Source of the DNA: Flaccisagitta enflata
Taxonomy: Eukaryota > Chaetognatha > Sagittoidea > Aphragmophora
Length of the DNA stretch: 64,000 bases
Direction of reading: 5' to 3'
NCBI GenBank assembly: GCA_965153355.1
Contig: OZ231127.1
Coordinates: 7,812,001-7,876,000 of the forward strand
Each line of letters starts with the position of its first letter. Within the stretch, counting starts at the first letter, position 1. Both the position numbers and the translations under genes were made by a program. Below the pieces are notes generated by a model. The model had not been told where the DNA came from. It searched no databases and saw nothing but the letters and a program-made list of their open reading frames with translations. This document shows positions 1-11,400 of the stretch, piece after piece.

Positions 1-340
1 TTAACGGTTTCAAGGTTTCGACGCTTTTTATCTGTCCCGTTTTCTTCCACTCATATTACTTCATGTCATGAGATTGCAGTTCATCTTATGTTCCGACAAA
101 AATCACTTCATCCTGAAGAAAAGCATCTTGGTTAACCAGCAAATAGATCTTTGGGGAACTCATATTCTTCTTATACCAAAATTTGGCTGCTGCTTGGAGA
201 GGCGTCATAATATTAACGGTTTCAAGGTTTCGACGCTTTTGCAAAATAAACGATCCCAACAGAAATCTATGTGTAACTTTAGATTGCTTTGACCTAGGTC
301 CTTCAAAATTGGTATGGAGACTCTCGAGGGCAATAGCTAA
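1..340. other. Unclassified stretch with a 28-bp direct repeat
   Basis: The first 28 bases recur at about 212-240, around TTAACGGTTTCAAGGTTTCG. A minus frame (86-358) stays open and contains TPLQAAAKFWYKKN, which looks protein-like, but I recognise no family. It may be the edge of a gene or of a mobile element cut by the window start. Confidence 0.3.
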
Positions 341-344
341 CACA

Positions 345-980
345 CGGTAAGGGTTCAACAGGCTCGGTTAATAAAAACTGGCCAAACTGGCCTTATACTG
401 GTCATAGTTGACCTAAATACAGGAAAAAGTTGAAGGACTTAGGGAGTTTTTATACGATTTGGTTGAAACTTGGTGTGGTGACTCCCAAGGGTATACCTTA
501 CCAGTTAGATATGATTTATGACGACTGAGGTCATGTCTACCAGCCAAACTGGCCAGATACTGGTCAAAATTAGCCCAAATATGGGAAAAAATGAATGACT
601 TTAAAAGTTTTCATCCGATTTGGTTACAACTAAATGTGGACACTCCCAAAGGTAAACCTGACTAGTGACTAGTGACTACATGAATACGTTTTATAACGAC
701 TACAGTCATGTCTTCTGTTTAAACTGGCCAAAAACTGGTCGAAATTGACCAAATTTTGAGAAAAAGTCGAACAACTTGGGCAATTTTTATTCCATTTGGT
801 TTAGATTTCGTGTGAAGACACCCAAGGATATAACTCACTTCTCAAGTAAAGTGGGGATTTGAGTCGCGCCTTCTGGCCAGACTGGTTAAAACAGGTCAAA
901 ATGGGCCCAATTATGAGAAAAAGATGAAAAACTTGGGCAATTTTTATCCGATATAGTTTGAACCTGGTGTGACGACTACT
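345..980. repeat. Tandem repeat, about four units of 150-180 bp
   Basis: Each unit contains AACTGGCC, ACTGGTC, GAAAAAG and then ATTTGGTTGAAACTTGGTG followed by CCAAGG. Units start near 373, 543, 722 and 878 and are quite diverged. The ATTTGGTTGAAACTTGGT block recurs in the 162-bp array at 8480-9225. Confidence 0.7.
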
Positions 981-1185
981 CAATACTCAATACACAAATA
1001 TGACAAGGATAAAAAGACATAAGAGTATTGAAAAAAAGAAGAAAAGAAGAAAATGAAGGAAAAGTAAGGAAAAGAAAGGAAAAGAAAGGAAAAGAAGAAA
1101 AAGGAAAAGAAGTAAAGAAAAAGAAGAAATAAAAAGAAAGCTATGATTTCAAGGTTTTCTTTTGGAAAAAACTCTATAGATTTTC
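981..1185. repeat. Purine-rich low-complexity tract
   Basis: The plus strand is mainly A/G (AAGGAAAAG-type repeats). No gene is seen. Confidence 0.6.
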
Positions 1186-1187
1186 TA

Positions 1188-1792
1188 CAGTACGATGGGA
1201 GCAAAGTCGACCTAGACTAGAGGATAGATTTTAGGTATCCTCATTCTATTTGATATTTAAAAGAATTAAGATCTATGCTATGATATTTAAAAGAATTAAA
1301 ATCTATGCTAATCAAAGGTTGTTCTATTGCTTGAATACATTAGCTTCTCTCATTCTTCAATTCTTGACTTTACTTCATTTAGACTTTTTTTTTCAATGTT
1401 TTAACTTAGCTCATCAGATTTGGCAGAAAATTTTATATTCAGAAAAAAAAAATTAAACCATTTTTACAGGTTTTATGCCTGTTTTAAGCTTTGCCCGGAT
1501 ATCAATTTGCATTATTGTTCTTTTAAAAAAATAGCTGTAAAACCTAAATAAACAGTCTGATTGAATTAATTTTTTTATTCAAATTTATATAAAGTTTTTA
1601 GTTCAATCTAATAAGCTAGGTTTTAACGTTGATAAATGAAGTCCTGATAGTCAAATCACAAATGGAAAAAAAAATTAAAACAATAGAGTAACGTTTAATT
1701 AGCATAGATCTTAATTTTTTTATAAATCAAATGAAATCAAATTATCTAAAATCTATCCCCCAGTCTAGGTCGTCTTTGCTCCCATCGTACTG
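1188..1792. mobile_element. Tc1/mariner-like non-autonomous element with ~100-bp inverted ends
   Basis: Both ends read CAGTACGATGGGAGCAAAG inwards, continuing through CCTAGACT, GATAGATTTTAG and ATTAAGATCTATGCTA. TA dinucleotides flank it at 1186-1187 and 1793-1794. There is no transposase frame inside, only AT-rich filler. The left end has a small internal duplication of GATATTTAAAAGAATTAA. Confidence 0.8.
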
Positions 1793-1856
1793 TAGCCTCG
1801 CGATTCAACAAACATATGAAATATCCTTATTTTTAAAAAGATGACACCGATATTGC

Positions 1857-1995
1857 GCGCGCGCGCGTGTGTGTGTCCTTTTGTATCCGTGTGTGTGTGT
1901 ATTCGTGTGTGTGTGTGTATTCGTGTGTGTGTGTGTGTTCGTGTGTGTGTGTGTGTTCGTTCGTGTGTGTGTATGTGTTTGTGTGTGTTTTTGTG
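1857..1995. repeat. (GT)n / TGTATTCG microsatellite
   Basis: GCGC followed by GTGTGT tracts with regular ATTCG and GTTCG interruptions. Confidence 0.9.
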
Positions 1996-2136
1996 ACTTA
2001 GTGTGTGACTCCGCTTGTCCATTTGTTACCGTGTTTCAAACCCGCGTTTCTCGAGTTGTTGAAGAAAGATGGATAATTTCATTTGATGTCTCATTTCCGG
2101 GGCTAAATATTTAATATATGTAATATATTAATACCA

Positions 2137-2368
2137 TCTTGGCGGAAAGAAACGCAACAGTTGCCAAAAGTAGTATCAACTTTGGAGGAGTGCTGCTCTT
2201 AAACGGAATAAGCTACAGACCCCAGATTGGGCCCATTTTAAAGGTCTGATTCAAATCTTCAAAATGAGACCAAGTTGAAGTCTATAGCTTTATTCATTTA
2301 GGAGCAGCGCTCTTCCTAAGTTGATGCCAGTTTTAGCAACTGTCGCGTTTCTTTCCGCCAAGATAGTA
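2137..2368. mobile_element. Palindromic foldback element F, copy 1
   Basis: Almost the whole segment is one imperfect inverted repeat. The outer arms are CTTGGCGGAAAGAAACGC, and the inner arms contain TCAACTTTGGA, CTGCTC and AGCTACAGACCCCAGATTGG. The core is shared with copies at 50683-50897 and 60234-60468, whereas the outer arms are not. Confidence 0.75.
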
Positions 2369-2478
2369 GGTTCTCCATTTCAGCTGAGTCTTTTGAAGAA
2401 CTTAATGATAAATAATTGAATTTGTAGTGATTAAGACCAAAAGACAGGGGTAAACATTTCCATTGAGCACTGAATTTG

Positions 2479-2625
2479 TTAGTCGCGTGCTATATCCCGC
2501 TTTGCCTGTTCATCCGTCGGTTGGTTGGTCGGTCGGTCCCCATTTGAGTTTTTTGGCATTTTTGAGATTTGAGCTCACCGCTCCTGCCCAAACGCCCCAG
2601 TGACCTTCTCTATCACCATATTTAT
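2479..2625 (-). mobile_element. Family A element, degraded copy
   Basis: AGTCGCGTGC end, then a GTCGGTTGGTTGGTCGGTCG core and CTCCTGCCCA. The second hairpin arm and the CCGGCCTTGTT end are missing or decayed. Confidence 0.6.
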
Positions 2626-2687
2626 CACCCCGGAGATGTCCTCCTTTTGCAATTTGTAATTTTTCCAATTTTGTCGCGGACACTCAC

Positions 2688-2895
2688 ACAGTCACACACA
2701 CACACACACACACACGCAGATACACACACACACGCAGTCACACACACACACACAGTCACACACTCACACACACGCAGTCACACGCACACACACGCAGTCA
2801 CACACACAAGCAGTCACACACACACACAAGCAGTCACACACACATGCAGTCACAGTCTCACACACATACACAGTCACACACACGCACACACTTCA
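2688..2895. repeat. (CA)n with CAGTCA interruptions
   Basis: Compound CA microsatellite with CACGCAGTCA repeats. The open frame through it is not a gene. Confidence 0.9.
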
Positions 2896-3825
2896 TAGCA
2901 ATTTTAATGCACATTTTCACACTTCAGCTTATGCGTGACTGGACAACAGACCAACTTAGTCGCAAGTGACTGAAAATGATGGGATTTGATGGTTACACAA
3001 AAAGTTGTACCTATAGCGTTGGAAAAAGCATGACTCAGACTCAAAGAATTTTCTGCCAGCCTGGTTATAAGTACTGCACCCTCGAGATTTGAAAATGAAT
3101 TGCTACCCTGAGTTCCCCAAAAAAACATAACTACTGGTGTCCTATTTCTGGTAAAAAGAAAACGCTAGTGAGCAGAAAAAAAGAAGTGTTTTTACAACCT
3201 GTTTTTACAACCTGATTTGCATAATCTCGTGAGAAATATTAAAAACTTCCTATCTTAATCTACTGTTTAGTGCTAGTGAGGATGGAACAAAATATATGCA
3301 TTGTTACATGCGCAGAGTCAGCCAAAGGCTATTATTCTTAATTTGAATACTCAGTGAATATAATTAGCTTTTATAGAAAATTAAGAGGTTGCTAAGCTAG
3401 GCAAAACCTGTTTTCCAACCCTTCAAACATTGTACTAAATAGTTACAAAAAGAAATTTGATGAAAACTCACTTTGAAAAAAAATCATTTCGGGGGTCAGA
3501 CCGTCAGCCTGATTTTGGAAAGGACCTATTAAAGCAATAATATTCTTTATTAGAATTTCAATTATTTCTGTTAGCATCAAAATCCTGAATGTACTGACAG
3601 ACTGATATTGCAGATGATTTCAAATTCTATAAAATTTTCCATTTGTTTTTGTGAAATTCTAACAAAAAATATATGAAGATTGGCATATTTTTGGAAAATC
3701 ATCAATTGTTTTCAAATCGAAAATCTCAGCCTGGAGCGTGCTTAGCAGTGTGCTTAAATTTTCCCAATATCTGAAGCTGGGCGTGCTTATAAACGAGGTG
3801 CTTATAAAAAAAAAGTGTATTTCAC
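2896..3825. other. Unique-looking AT-rich DNA, nothing recognised
   Basis: No coding signature, splice-bounded exon or repeat structure could be supported in this stretch. Confidence 0.5.
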
Positions 3826-4225
3826 TCACGGTATTTCATTTTGAGTTGTGGCAAATGAGATCCGATGATGATGCTAACAAGAACTTCCCGCGAGAAGGAA
3901 GAGGAAAACATCAGCAACAACAACAACTTGAATGACATATTTTACTTACGGCATTGTCAGTTTAAGTTGTGGCAAATGAGATTTTATGATAATGATGACA
4001 AGGACGTTGAGCGAGAAGGAAGAGGAAAACAACATTAACAGAAACAACAACAACAACTTGAGTGACATATTTCACTTGCAGCATTTTTATTTTGAGTTGT
4101 GGGAAATGAGATTCTATGAAAATGATGACAAGGACGTTAAGCGAGAAGATAGAGGAAAACAACAGCAATAACAACAACAACTCCAATGACATATGTCACT
4201 TACGGCACTGTCATTTTGAATTTTG
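3826..4225. repeat. Tandem repeat of ~128-bp units (first block, about 3 units)
   Basis: The unit contains TGACATATTTCACTTACGG, CATTGTCATTTTGAG, GTGGCAAATGAGATTCTATG, GATGACAAGGACGTT and AGCGAGAAGGAAGAGG, then an ACAACAACAAC run. Units begin near 3848, 3970 and 4100. The same unit resumes at 5148. Confidence 0.85.
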
Positions 4226-5147
4226 GCTAATGAAGTTTGTTAGAAATGTATGTCCGTCCGTCTATTGGGTATGTGTGCTTTTGTCTCTTTTGCGTGCTTT
4301 TGGCTTTTTCTCTTTTTCGATTATTCAATGCCCGCGTCTTTTGTTTCTCGCCATTTTTTATATTGAACGCTAGATGGGTAACCATATGGTTGCGCCTTAT
4401 ATTTGTGCCATTTGTTTTTATTACGTAGGCGAATATACGTATCTCTTCTTTCGTATCATCCAATTTTTGGATTGATTGATTTTATTTACTTGCGGCATTG
4501 CTTCTTAAAGTGATTGATTGATTTTTCGTGATCGTCTGAATGCGCCCTTGGAATTCACTAATTTCAATAATCTCTCATCTTTTTATTGCAGATAAACTAA
4601 TGAACGGACAATTAACGTTAATTTGACTTCGACAGACTGTGGGTTGAAACCAACGAAAGTGGGCCTAAAAGTAAGTTTTATAGACGCTTTTTGCTTTTAT
4701 TATCGTTGTTTTTATCTTGTTTCCGGTCTGTTATTTTGTCTTTTGCCCTTTTGCATTTTTATCGCCGGATTTTAGTATGGTTTTTATCGCTTGCCCGATC
4801 AGCTTGCTATAGGGATGATATGGATGAATTTAATGGGATGGGCCGGGGCAGGGGCAGGTATTATCAGGTGGCATGGGCTCTGAAGAAGATGAACATGTTG
4901 TCATGTGCTGTTTCTGTCCTTTATTGTGTCCTATCTCGATTTCATGTTATCTTTTGCGTTTGCTGATCACAATTAACGCCCACTTTCCCTTTCATTTTTT
5001 CCCCTCTCTTCAGTTGTTGAAATTTTTATGGAATAAACGAGACGATCGCCTTCCTATTTTCCAATCGGCCAACTTTCTTTCACCACAAGTCGTCAGTCAG
5101 ATAGACGCTCATAGACAGTGCCAGTTGAAACTCGTGGGCGTAATTTA
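4226..5147. other. Segment interrupting the 128-bp array, with exon-like splice signals
   Basis: This 0.92-kb unique stretch splits the array inside a unit. It contains TTTTTATTGCAG (4580-4591) followed about 80 bp later by a GTAAGTTT donor (4672), and CCTCTCTTCAG near 5013. The enclosed segments have no sustained coding frame, so at best these are untranslated or non-coding RNA exons. Confidence 0.3.
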
Positions 5148-5815
5148 TAAAGTTCTATGATAATGATGATAAGGGCGTTAAGCGAGAAGGAAGAGGAAAA
5201 CAACAGCAATAACAACAACTCAAATGACAGATTTCACTTACGGCATTGTCATTATGAGTTGTGGCTAATGAAATTCTATGATAATAATGATAAGGACATT
5301 AAGCGAGAAGGAAGAGGAAAACAACAGCAATAACAACAACATCAACAACTCCAGTGACATATTTCACTCACGGCATTTTCATTTTGAGTTATGGCAAATG
5401 AGATTCTATGATAATGACGACAAGGACGTTAAGCGAAAAGAAAGAGTAAAACAACACCAAAACAACAACATCAACAACTCCAGTGACATATTTTACTTAC
5501 GGCATTGTCATTATGAGTTGTGGCAAATGAGATTCTATGAAAATTATGACATCCACGGCAACAACAACAACAGCATAACAACAACTTAAGTGACATATTT
5601 CACTTTGGGCACTGTCATTTTGATTTATGGCGAATGAGATTCAATGATGATGCTAACAAGGGCGCTCAGCAAAAAGGAAGAGAAAGACAAGTAGACAACA
5701 ATAATAACAACATCAACTCAAGTGACATATTTCACTTACGGCATTGTCATTTTGAGTCGTGGCAAATGAGATTCTATGATGATGATGACAAGGACGTTGA
5801 GCGAGAAGGAAGAGG
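5148..5815. repeat. Tandem repeat of ~128-bp units (second block, about 6 units)
   Basis: Continuation of the array at 3826-4225 in the same orientation and with the same unit (TTCACTTACGGCATTGTCAT, GTTAAGCGAGAAGG, CAACAACAAC). Open frames here (EEENNSNNN-type) are repeat readings. Confidence 0.85.
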
Positions 5816-5944
5816 AAGGCGTCCGCGTGATCCAACAATTCCTCGACGCATCCCAACGAAAAATGAACTAAATTTTTGGCGTTGTAGCAAATCGTCTCGA
5901 TGGCGTGGATGTATCTGTTCAAAGGGAAGTGGATAAACTACAAA

Positions 5945-6176
5945 CTCTATCACCCGCTTTGTCCGTCCGTCCGTCCGTGAGTTCGTCCGTCCGTCAGTCT
6001 GTCCATCCATCCGTCAGTCTGTCCATCCGTCGGTCTGTCAAACTACTATTCTACTTTTTCGGCGTTTACGAGTGGTTATTGTATTACTGCTCCTGCCCAA
6101 ATGCATGGTTAGCCTTCTGTATCACTGCCCCTGCCCATTAGCACGCGACTTCGGTAGCCGTGTATCCGGCCTTGTT
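5945..6176 (-). mobile_element. Family A element
   Basis: Long (GTCCGTCC/GTCAGTCT)n core, then CTGCTCCTGCCCAAATG, TGCCCCTGCCCATTAG, CACGCGACTTCGG and CCGTGTATCCGGCCTTGTT. The hairpin end is degraded. Confidence 0.75.
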
Positions 6177-6387
6177 ACTCGCAAACCTAACATTTTCAGG
6201 CAAGCGACAGAACTGTGAACAACTTGGACGCTTGTGAATCCGGCATGGTGATTGAGTGGCCGAGTGGGGAACCTTTTTCGCGGAAACGTGTTTTTTTTTC
6301 AAAATTAACTTCTACAGTTGCAGACCAACCAATCCAACTATTTGGGCAGACTTAGCCCTTGTAATCGTAAAATTGCTTCGAAATCCC

Positions 6388-6538
6388 TTTTTAGTTGCGG
6401 ACACGCAACTCTATAAGAGACTTTGTCCGTCCGTCCGTCCGTCGGTCCGTGGTGATCGAGTTTGAAAGTGTGAAAACAAGCATTTCCGCCCCTGCCCACC
6501 CGCCCGCAACTGGTATTGGCCGTGTATCCGGCCTTGTT
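6388..6538 (-). mobile_element. Family A element, complete
   Basis: Starts TTTTTAGTTGCGGACACGCA (hairpin GTTGCG-GACA-CGCAAC), then ATAAGAGACTTTGTCCGTCC, GCCCCTGCCCACCCG, CCGCAACTGG and GCCGTGTATCCGGCCTTGTT. The subterminal CCGCAAC matches the variant hairpin arm of this copy. Confidence 0.85.
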
Positions 6539-6544
6539 GTCGCT

Positions 6545-6800
6545 GGCAAAGCGACTCTATAACTATAGTATAGTATAAGAGTATAGTATAGTATAAGAGG
6601 CTGCGTAGGAAGGAAGGTCCGAAGGAAGATCCGTTTAACGCGAAATTATAGATGACGCAGAATCGGTTAAAGTAGCGATTGATTAGCATTACGGTTCCTG
6701 CCAGGCCACATCATAGCCGCCGCCCATCCACATACTGCCCCTGCCCACTTGCAATACTGCCCCTGCCCAGATTCTATTAACTTTGTACTATTAGGCCCTG
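6545..6800 (-). mobile_element. Family A remnants, rearranged
   Basis: GCGACTCTATAAC, then a TATAGTATAGTATAAG repeat, followed by CTGCCCCTGCCCACTTGC and CTGCCCCTGCCCAGATTC. The order is partly preserved but the ends are lost. Confidence 0.45.
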
Positions 6801-7024
6801 TGTCCAGCCTTCTTTTTCTTTGACGGAGGGGGTAGGAGGGCATGTAGGTCACTAGTCATAAGTGCCTGTAGATAGAGTCAAATCCTCGCCCGCTATATAG
6901 TTAGTAAGCTATGGAATGCCAGGTAGTCTATACGCTAAACTAAACTGGAAGTATTTATCACCGACTCACTTATCTAAAAGTTGCCTGGACGAATCCTCGG
7001 TCCAGCCGGCGTCGGGATTTATTG

Positions 7025-7700
7025 GAAAGATGGAAAATGATTGAATTCTTTCGTTGACTTTCAAGCTTTCTAAGACTTTCAGCCCATTCCTGAGCGATGA
7101 TGGCGAGTGGTTGTTGACGTGGAGAACTGTGAAAGTGATTGAATGATTTATTGTTTATTTTACCTCAAGCTTTCTAAGACTTTCAACCTATTTCGGAGCA
7201 ATGATGGCGAGTGGCTGCTGACGTAAAGAACTGCAAATTGAATGATTAATTGTTTATTTTATTTCAAGCTATCTAAAACTTTCAACCCATTCCTGAGCGA
7301 TGATGACAAGTTAACGTGGAGAACTGAGAAAGTGATTGAATGATTGATTTTTAATCTAATTTCAAGCTTTCTAACGCTGCACTTTCAACCCATTCCTGAG
7401 CATGAGCGATGATGGCGAGTGGTTTTGAACGTGGAGAACTGAGAAAGTGATTGAATGATTGATTGTTAATCTAATTTCAAGCTTTCTAACACTGCACTTT
7501 CAACCCAATCCTGGGCGATGATGGCGATTGGTTGTTAATGTGGAGAACTGCGAATGATTGATTGACAATGATTGTTAACCTATTATCTAATTTCAAGCTC
7601 TCTAACACTTTCAACCCATTCCGGAGCGACGATGGCGAGGGGTTGCAGTTGATTAATTGAAGAACTGCGAAAGTGATTGAGTGATTGATTGCTATTTGAA
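7025..7700. repeat. Tandem repeat, about six units of 105-125 bp
   Basis: Units contain TTTCAAGCTTTCTAA, CTTTCAACCCATTCCTGAGC, GATGATGGCGAGTGG, GTGGAGAACTG and GTGATTGAATGATTGATTG. Units differ by short indels. No gene. Confidence 0.85.
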
Positions 7701-7734
7701 TCTTGAGCGTTAAAAAGAAGTGGTGGCGATGAGC

Positions 7735-7879
7735 TTTCAGTCGCGGACACGCGACTCTACACCCTGCCATGTCGGTCGGTAGATAGGTCCGTCCGTCAAT
7801 CCTGAATTGCGAGTGGTTTTATTGGTAATGCCCCTGCCCAACCATCATCGACTGCCTTACCGTGTATACGACCTTGTTA
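7735..7879 (-). mobile_element. Family A element
   Basis: CAGTCGCGGACACGCGACTC hairpin, short GTCGGTCGG core, GCCCCTGCCCAACC, CCGTGTATACGACCTTGTT end. Confidence 0.8.
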
Positions 7880-8034
7880 TTTTTTTCAGCGTGCAAAACC
7901 TTCAGCGCAGTAACTACTGCTTCAGCTTACAACAATCAATGACTTGGAGTTAGATCGATGTTTGATTACACACGATGACCTGACAGATGGGGTGTCTACT
8001 TGACTCAAGAGTCAAGATACGTCGATTCCCAATT

Positions 8035-8172
8035 AATGTAACCAGTGTGGGGCAACTCGATTTACTTATGTGGCGCAACTTGATTTACCAGTTTGGCGCA
8101 ACTTGATTTACCAGTGTGACGCAAATTGATTTACCAGTGTGGCGCAACTTGATTTACCAGTGTGGCGCAGCG
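8035..8172. repeat. 23-bp minisatellite, about six copies
   Basis: The unit is close to TTACCAGTGTGGCGCAACTT plus GAT, with point differences between copies. Confidence 0.85.
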
Positions 8173-8479
8173 TCCGGGCGAAGAATTGTGTCCGGAAAAG
8201 CAGTTGCTTCTTAAAACTACAATCGAAGCTGATGGCAGGCCAGAGTTTGGGCGAGAAGACGGCCTGTCGCCAATGCTTGCACGTGGAACTGAGGAGATGT
8301 ATACCGTAAACGCTAATGATTACTAATTGTTAATCGCACTTCTGCTTTCTATGGTGACTCTATATCATTTTTTTGTCCGCGACGGAATACCATTCCGACG
8401 CGGACTATAATTCGAGGCGGGTGGGTGTCGTCGTCGTCGTCGTCGTTGATGTCGTTGTCGTTGTCCACAATTTTAAAAA

Positions 8480-9225
8480 TGGGCTAACTTTTGAACGCCT
8501 TGACCGATTTGCTTCATATTTGGAAGGAAGTTGTACTAGGGTAAGCCGCTTTACATCCTATGCGTATGTTATGATCCGACCCACCCAACCGGCCCAACCA
8601 GCCTACCAGCCTAAAAGTGAAAAACGTGCATAACTTCGGCATTTTTCAACCAATTTGGTTGAAACTTGGTATGTAGTCTCTAAATGGAAGGACTCAACAT
8701 ATGTTTTTGATTTGTACAGATTTTAGCATGTTAACCGGCCAAACCGGCCTACCACCCAACCAGCCTACCAGCCTAAAAGTGAAAAACGTGCATAACTTTG
8801 TCATTTTTCAACCAATTTGGTTGAAACTCGGTATGTAGTCTCTAAATGAAAGAACTCAACATATGTATTTAAATTGTTAAGGTTTTAGCATGTTAACCGG
8901 CCAAACCAGCCTACCACCCAACTAGCCTACCAGCCTAAAAGTTAACAATGTGCATAACTTCGGCATTTTTCAACTGATTTGGTTGAAACTTGGTATGTAG
9001 TCTCTAAATGGAAGGACTCAACATATGTATTTGAATTGTAAAGATTTTAGCGAGCTAACCAGCCAAACCAGCCTACCACCCAACTAGCGTACCAGCCTAA
9101 AAGTGAAAAACGTGCATAACTTCGGCATTTTTCAACCGATTTGGTTGAAACTTGGTATGTAGTCCCTAAATGGAAGGACTCAACATATGAATTTGATTTA
9201 TAAAGATTTTAGCATGCTAACTGGT
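8480..9225. repeat. 162-bp tandem array, four and a half units
   Basis: GTGCATAAC recurs at 8626, 8788, 8949 and 9111. Each unit contains CCAGCCTACCAGCCTAAAAG, CGTGCATAACTTCGGCATTT, GATTTGGTTGAAACTTGGTA, TGTAGTCTCTAAATGGAAGG and CTCAACATATG. The spacing is very regular, implying recent homogenisation. Confidence 0.9.
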
Positions 9226-9770
9226 CAATGCCATTCAACACTGCCGTTTGACAATGCCATTTGACAATGTCGTTTGACAATGTCGTTTGACAGTGTCGTT
9301 TGACAATGTCATTTGACAATGTCATTTGACAATGTCTTTTGACAATGTCGTTTAACAACGGCGTTTGGCAACACTGTTTTACAACGCCGTATTACAACGC
9401 CGTATTACAACGCCGTATTACAACCCCGCTTTGCAACACCGTTTTACAACGCCGTTTTACAACGCCGTTTTACAACGCCGTTTTACAACGCCATTTTACA
9501 ACGCCGTTATACAACGCCGTTATACCACGCCGTTATACAACGCCGTTATACGACGCCGTTATACGACGCCGTTATACAGCGCCGTTATACAACGCCGTTT
9601 TACAACGCCGTTTTACAACGCCGTATTACAACGCTGTATTACAACGCCGTATTACAACGCCGTATAACAACGCTGTATAACAACGCCGTATAACAATGCC
9701 GTATGACAACGCCGTATGACAACGCCGTATGATAATGCCGTATGACAACGCCGTTTGACAACGCCGATTG
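9225..9770. repeat. 13-bp minisatellite, about 42 copies
   Basis: The unit is ACAACGCCGTTTT and variants (ACAATGTCGTTTG, ACAACGCCGTATT, ACAACGCCGTTAT). Variants occur in ordered blocks. Because 13 is not a multiple of 3, all frames stay open, and the resulting TTPFYNAVLQRR-like proteins are spurious. Confidence 0.95.
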
Positions 9771-10095
9771 ACCCCAGTCGCGGACCCATACTCTTTCAAG
9801 ATTTTTCTCAGTAAAGTCAAATAACACGGTCACTAAGACAATCTGATAACTCTTGCTAGGAATCTTAGTCGCGTCAAAATCTGTAGAGTTGAACCCCACT
9901 TTAATGGACCCGCCACCAACGGAATTCCGCTTAAAACAGATATAAATTCATGGTCCCTTCATTATGATTACTTGCATTTTCTTTGTTGGCAATAACTAAA
10001 TTCCGCTTACAACATAAAAATATTTTTGATCTATGATCGCCTGAAATCCGTAAGAGCGGAGTTTGACTGTATATCTATGTTTGGCATTTATCTCT
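9771..10095. other. Unique-looking DNA, nothing recognised
   Basis: Begins CAGTCGCGGAC, possibly a decayed family A end. No other structure is seen. Confidence 0.4.
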
Positions 10096-10346
<251 letters not shown>

Positions 10347-10869
10347 AATTGAACTTCGGTAGAGTGAATATCAAGGAACAGAGCAAAATTATAAAGCACT
10401 ATTATTGCCATTTGAGAAATAAATCAAAAATGGGACAGTGAGCTGTATACCTTGCGGACTGACACGCCTTATTCGCGGCGCTCCACTGTATCATTCTTAC
10501 CCCGCATTTAGCCGTTGTTGCATCGGGAGAAAGAAGAAGACTTTGACCAACACGACTGTTGGTAGTCTTTTCCAATCTGGGGGTTTCTCTTTGCTCGAAA
10601 TATCCACATCAAAATCCATTTCGGACTATCAATACCGCGTAAAGCGTACTACAGCGTACTACAGCGCATAGATGTAACGAACTATTGATTTTAAAAATCG
10701 ACCAGGTCGAACGAATCATGGTCAAACCCCTCCCAAAAATCGACCAAAAATCGACCATAGGTCGATCTTTTTGCCAGTTAGCCCTTTTACCATGTGAAAT
10801 ATCATTTACAATCACAGCAACATGTTTCAGAAGCAACTCTATATCAACAGATAAGTTATCCACATTGTA

Positions 10870-11400
10870 GCCACTCATTAATATGAAAAAAGAAATAAGA
10901 GCCAGCTTATCAGGAGAGACAAGCTTTTGTAGTTGAATTTTGTTTCAGAGCTTGGGTTCTGCAATTTTGGTAAATACAACTATGGTAAATAAAAAAAACG
11001 AACACTTTGTTTTGCTTATTTCTTCTTAACTATGGGCCTGAACCATAGACAATCCATGACCGTTTGAAAGTCTTGTAAAAAATCTTCTTAATGGGATGTT
11101 GGTGGTCATTGTAGCTCTATTTGTTTGATATGGCAAAGGTTTGAAGCAAAAAATCGCTGATTGAGAAAATGGCTAATTTCAATTTTCTTCCAATGAGGAA
11201 TTCTAGTCACTCGGTTTTTGTCAATGATGCAGCCCAGGTTCGTCTGAGCTACTTGTTATGTTGAGCAAATAAAAGAGCTTCAGATTTTCTTTAAAATGAC
11301 GCTAAAAACAAATTTCTAACTCAATGCGTTTCATTTCTCTTCTAACCATTGAAGATCACAGTGCATATCCAATTTTTTGACTACCTGTCTTCATCCCAAA
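10870..11400 (+). repeat. Dispersed repeat X (head plus body in direct orientation)
   Basis: The head (ACTATGGTAAATAA, CAATCCATGACC, TTGTAGCTC) matches the head at 13855-14005. The body (GGTTTGAAG, AATCGCTGATTGA, TTTCAATTTTCTTCCAATGA, AAAGAGCTTCA, TTTCTTTAAAATG) matches the reverse complement of 14030-14310. Confidence 0.7.
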
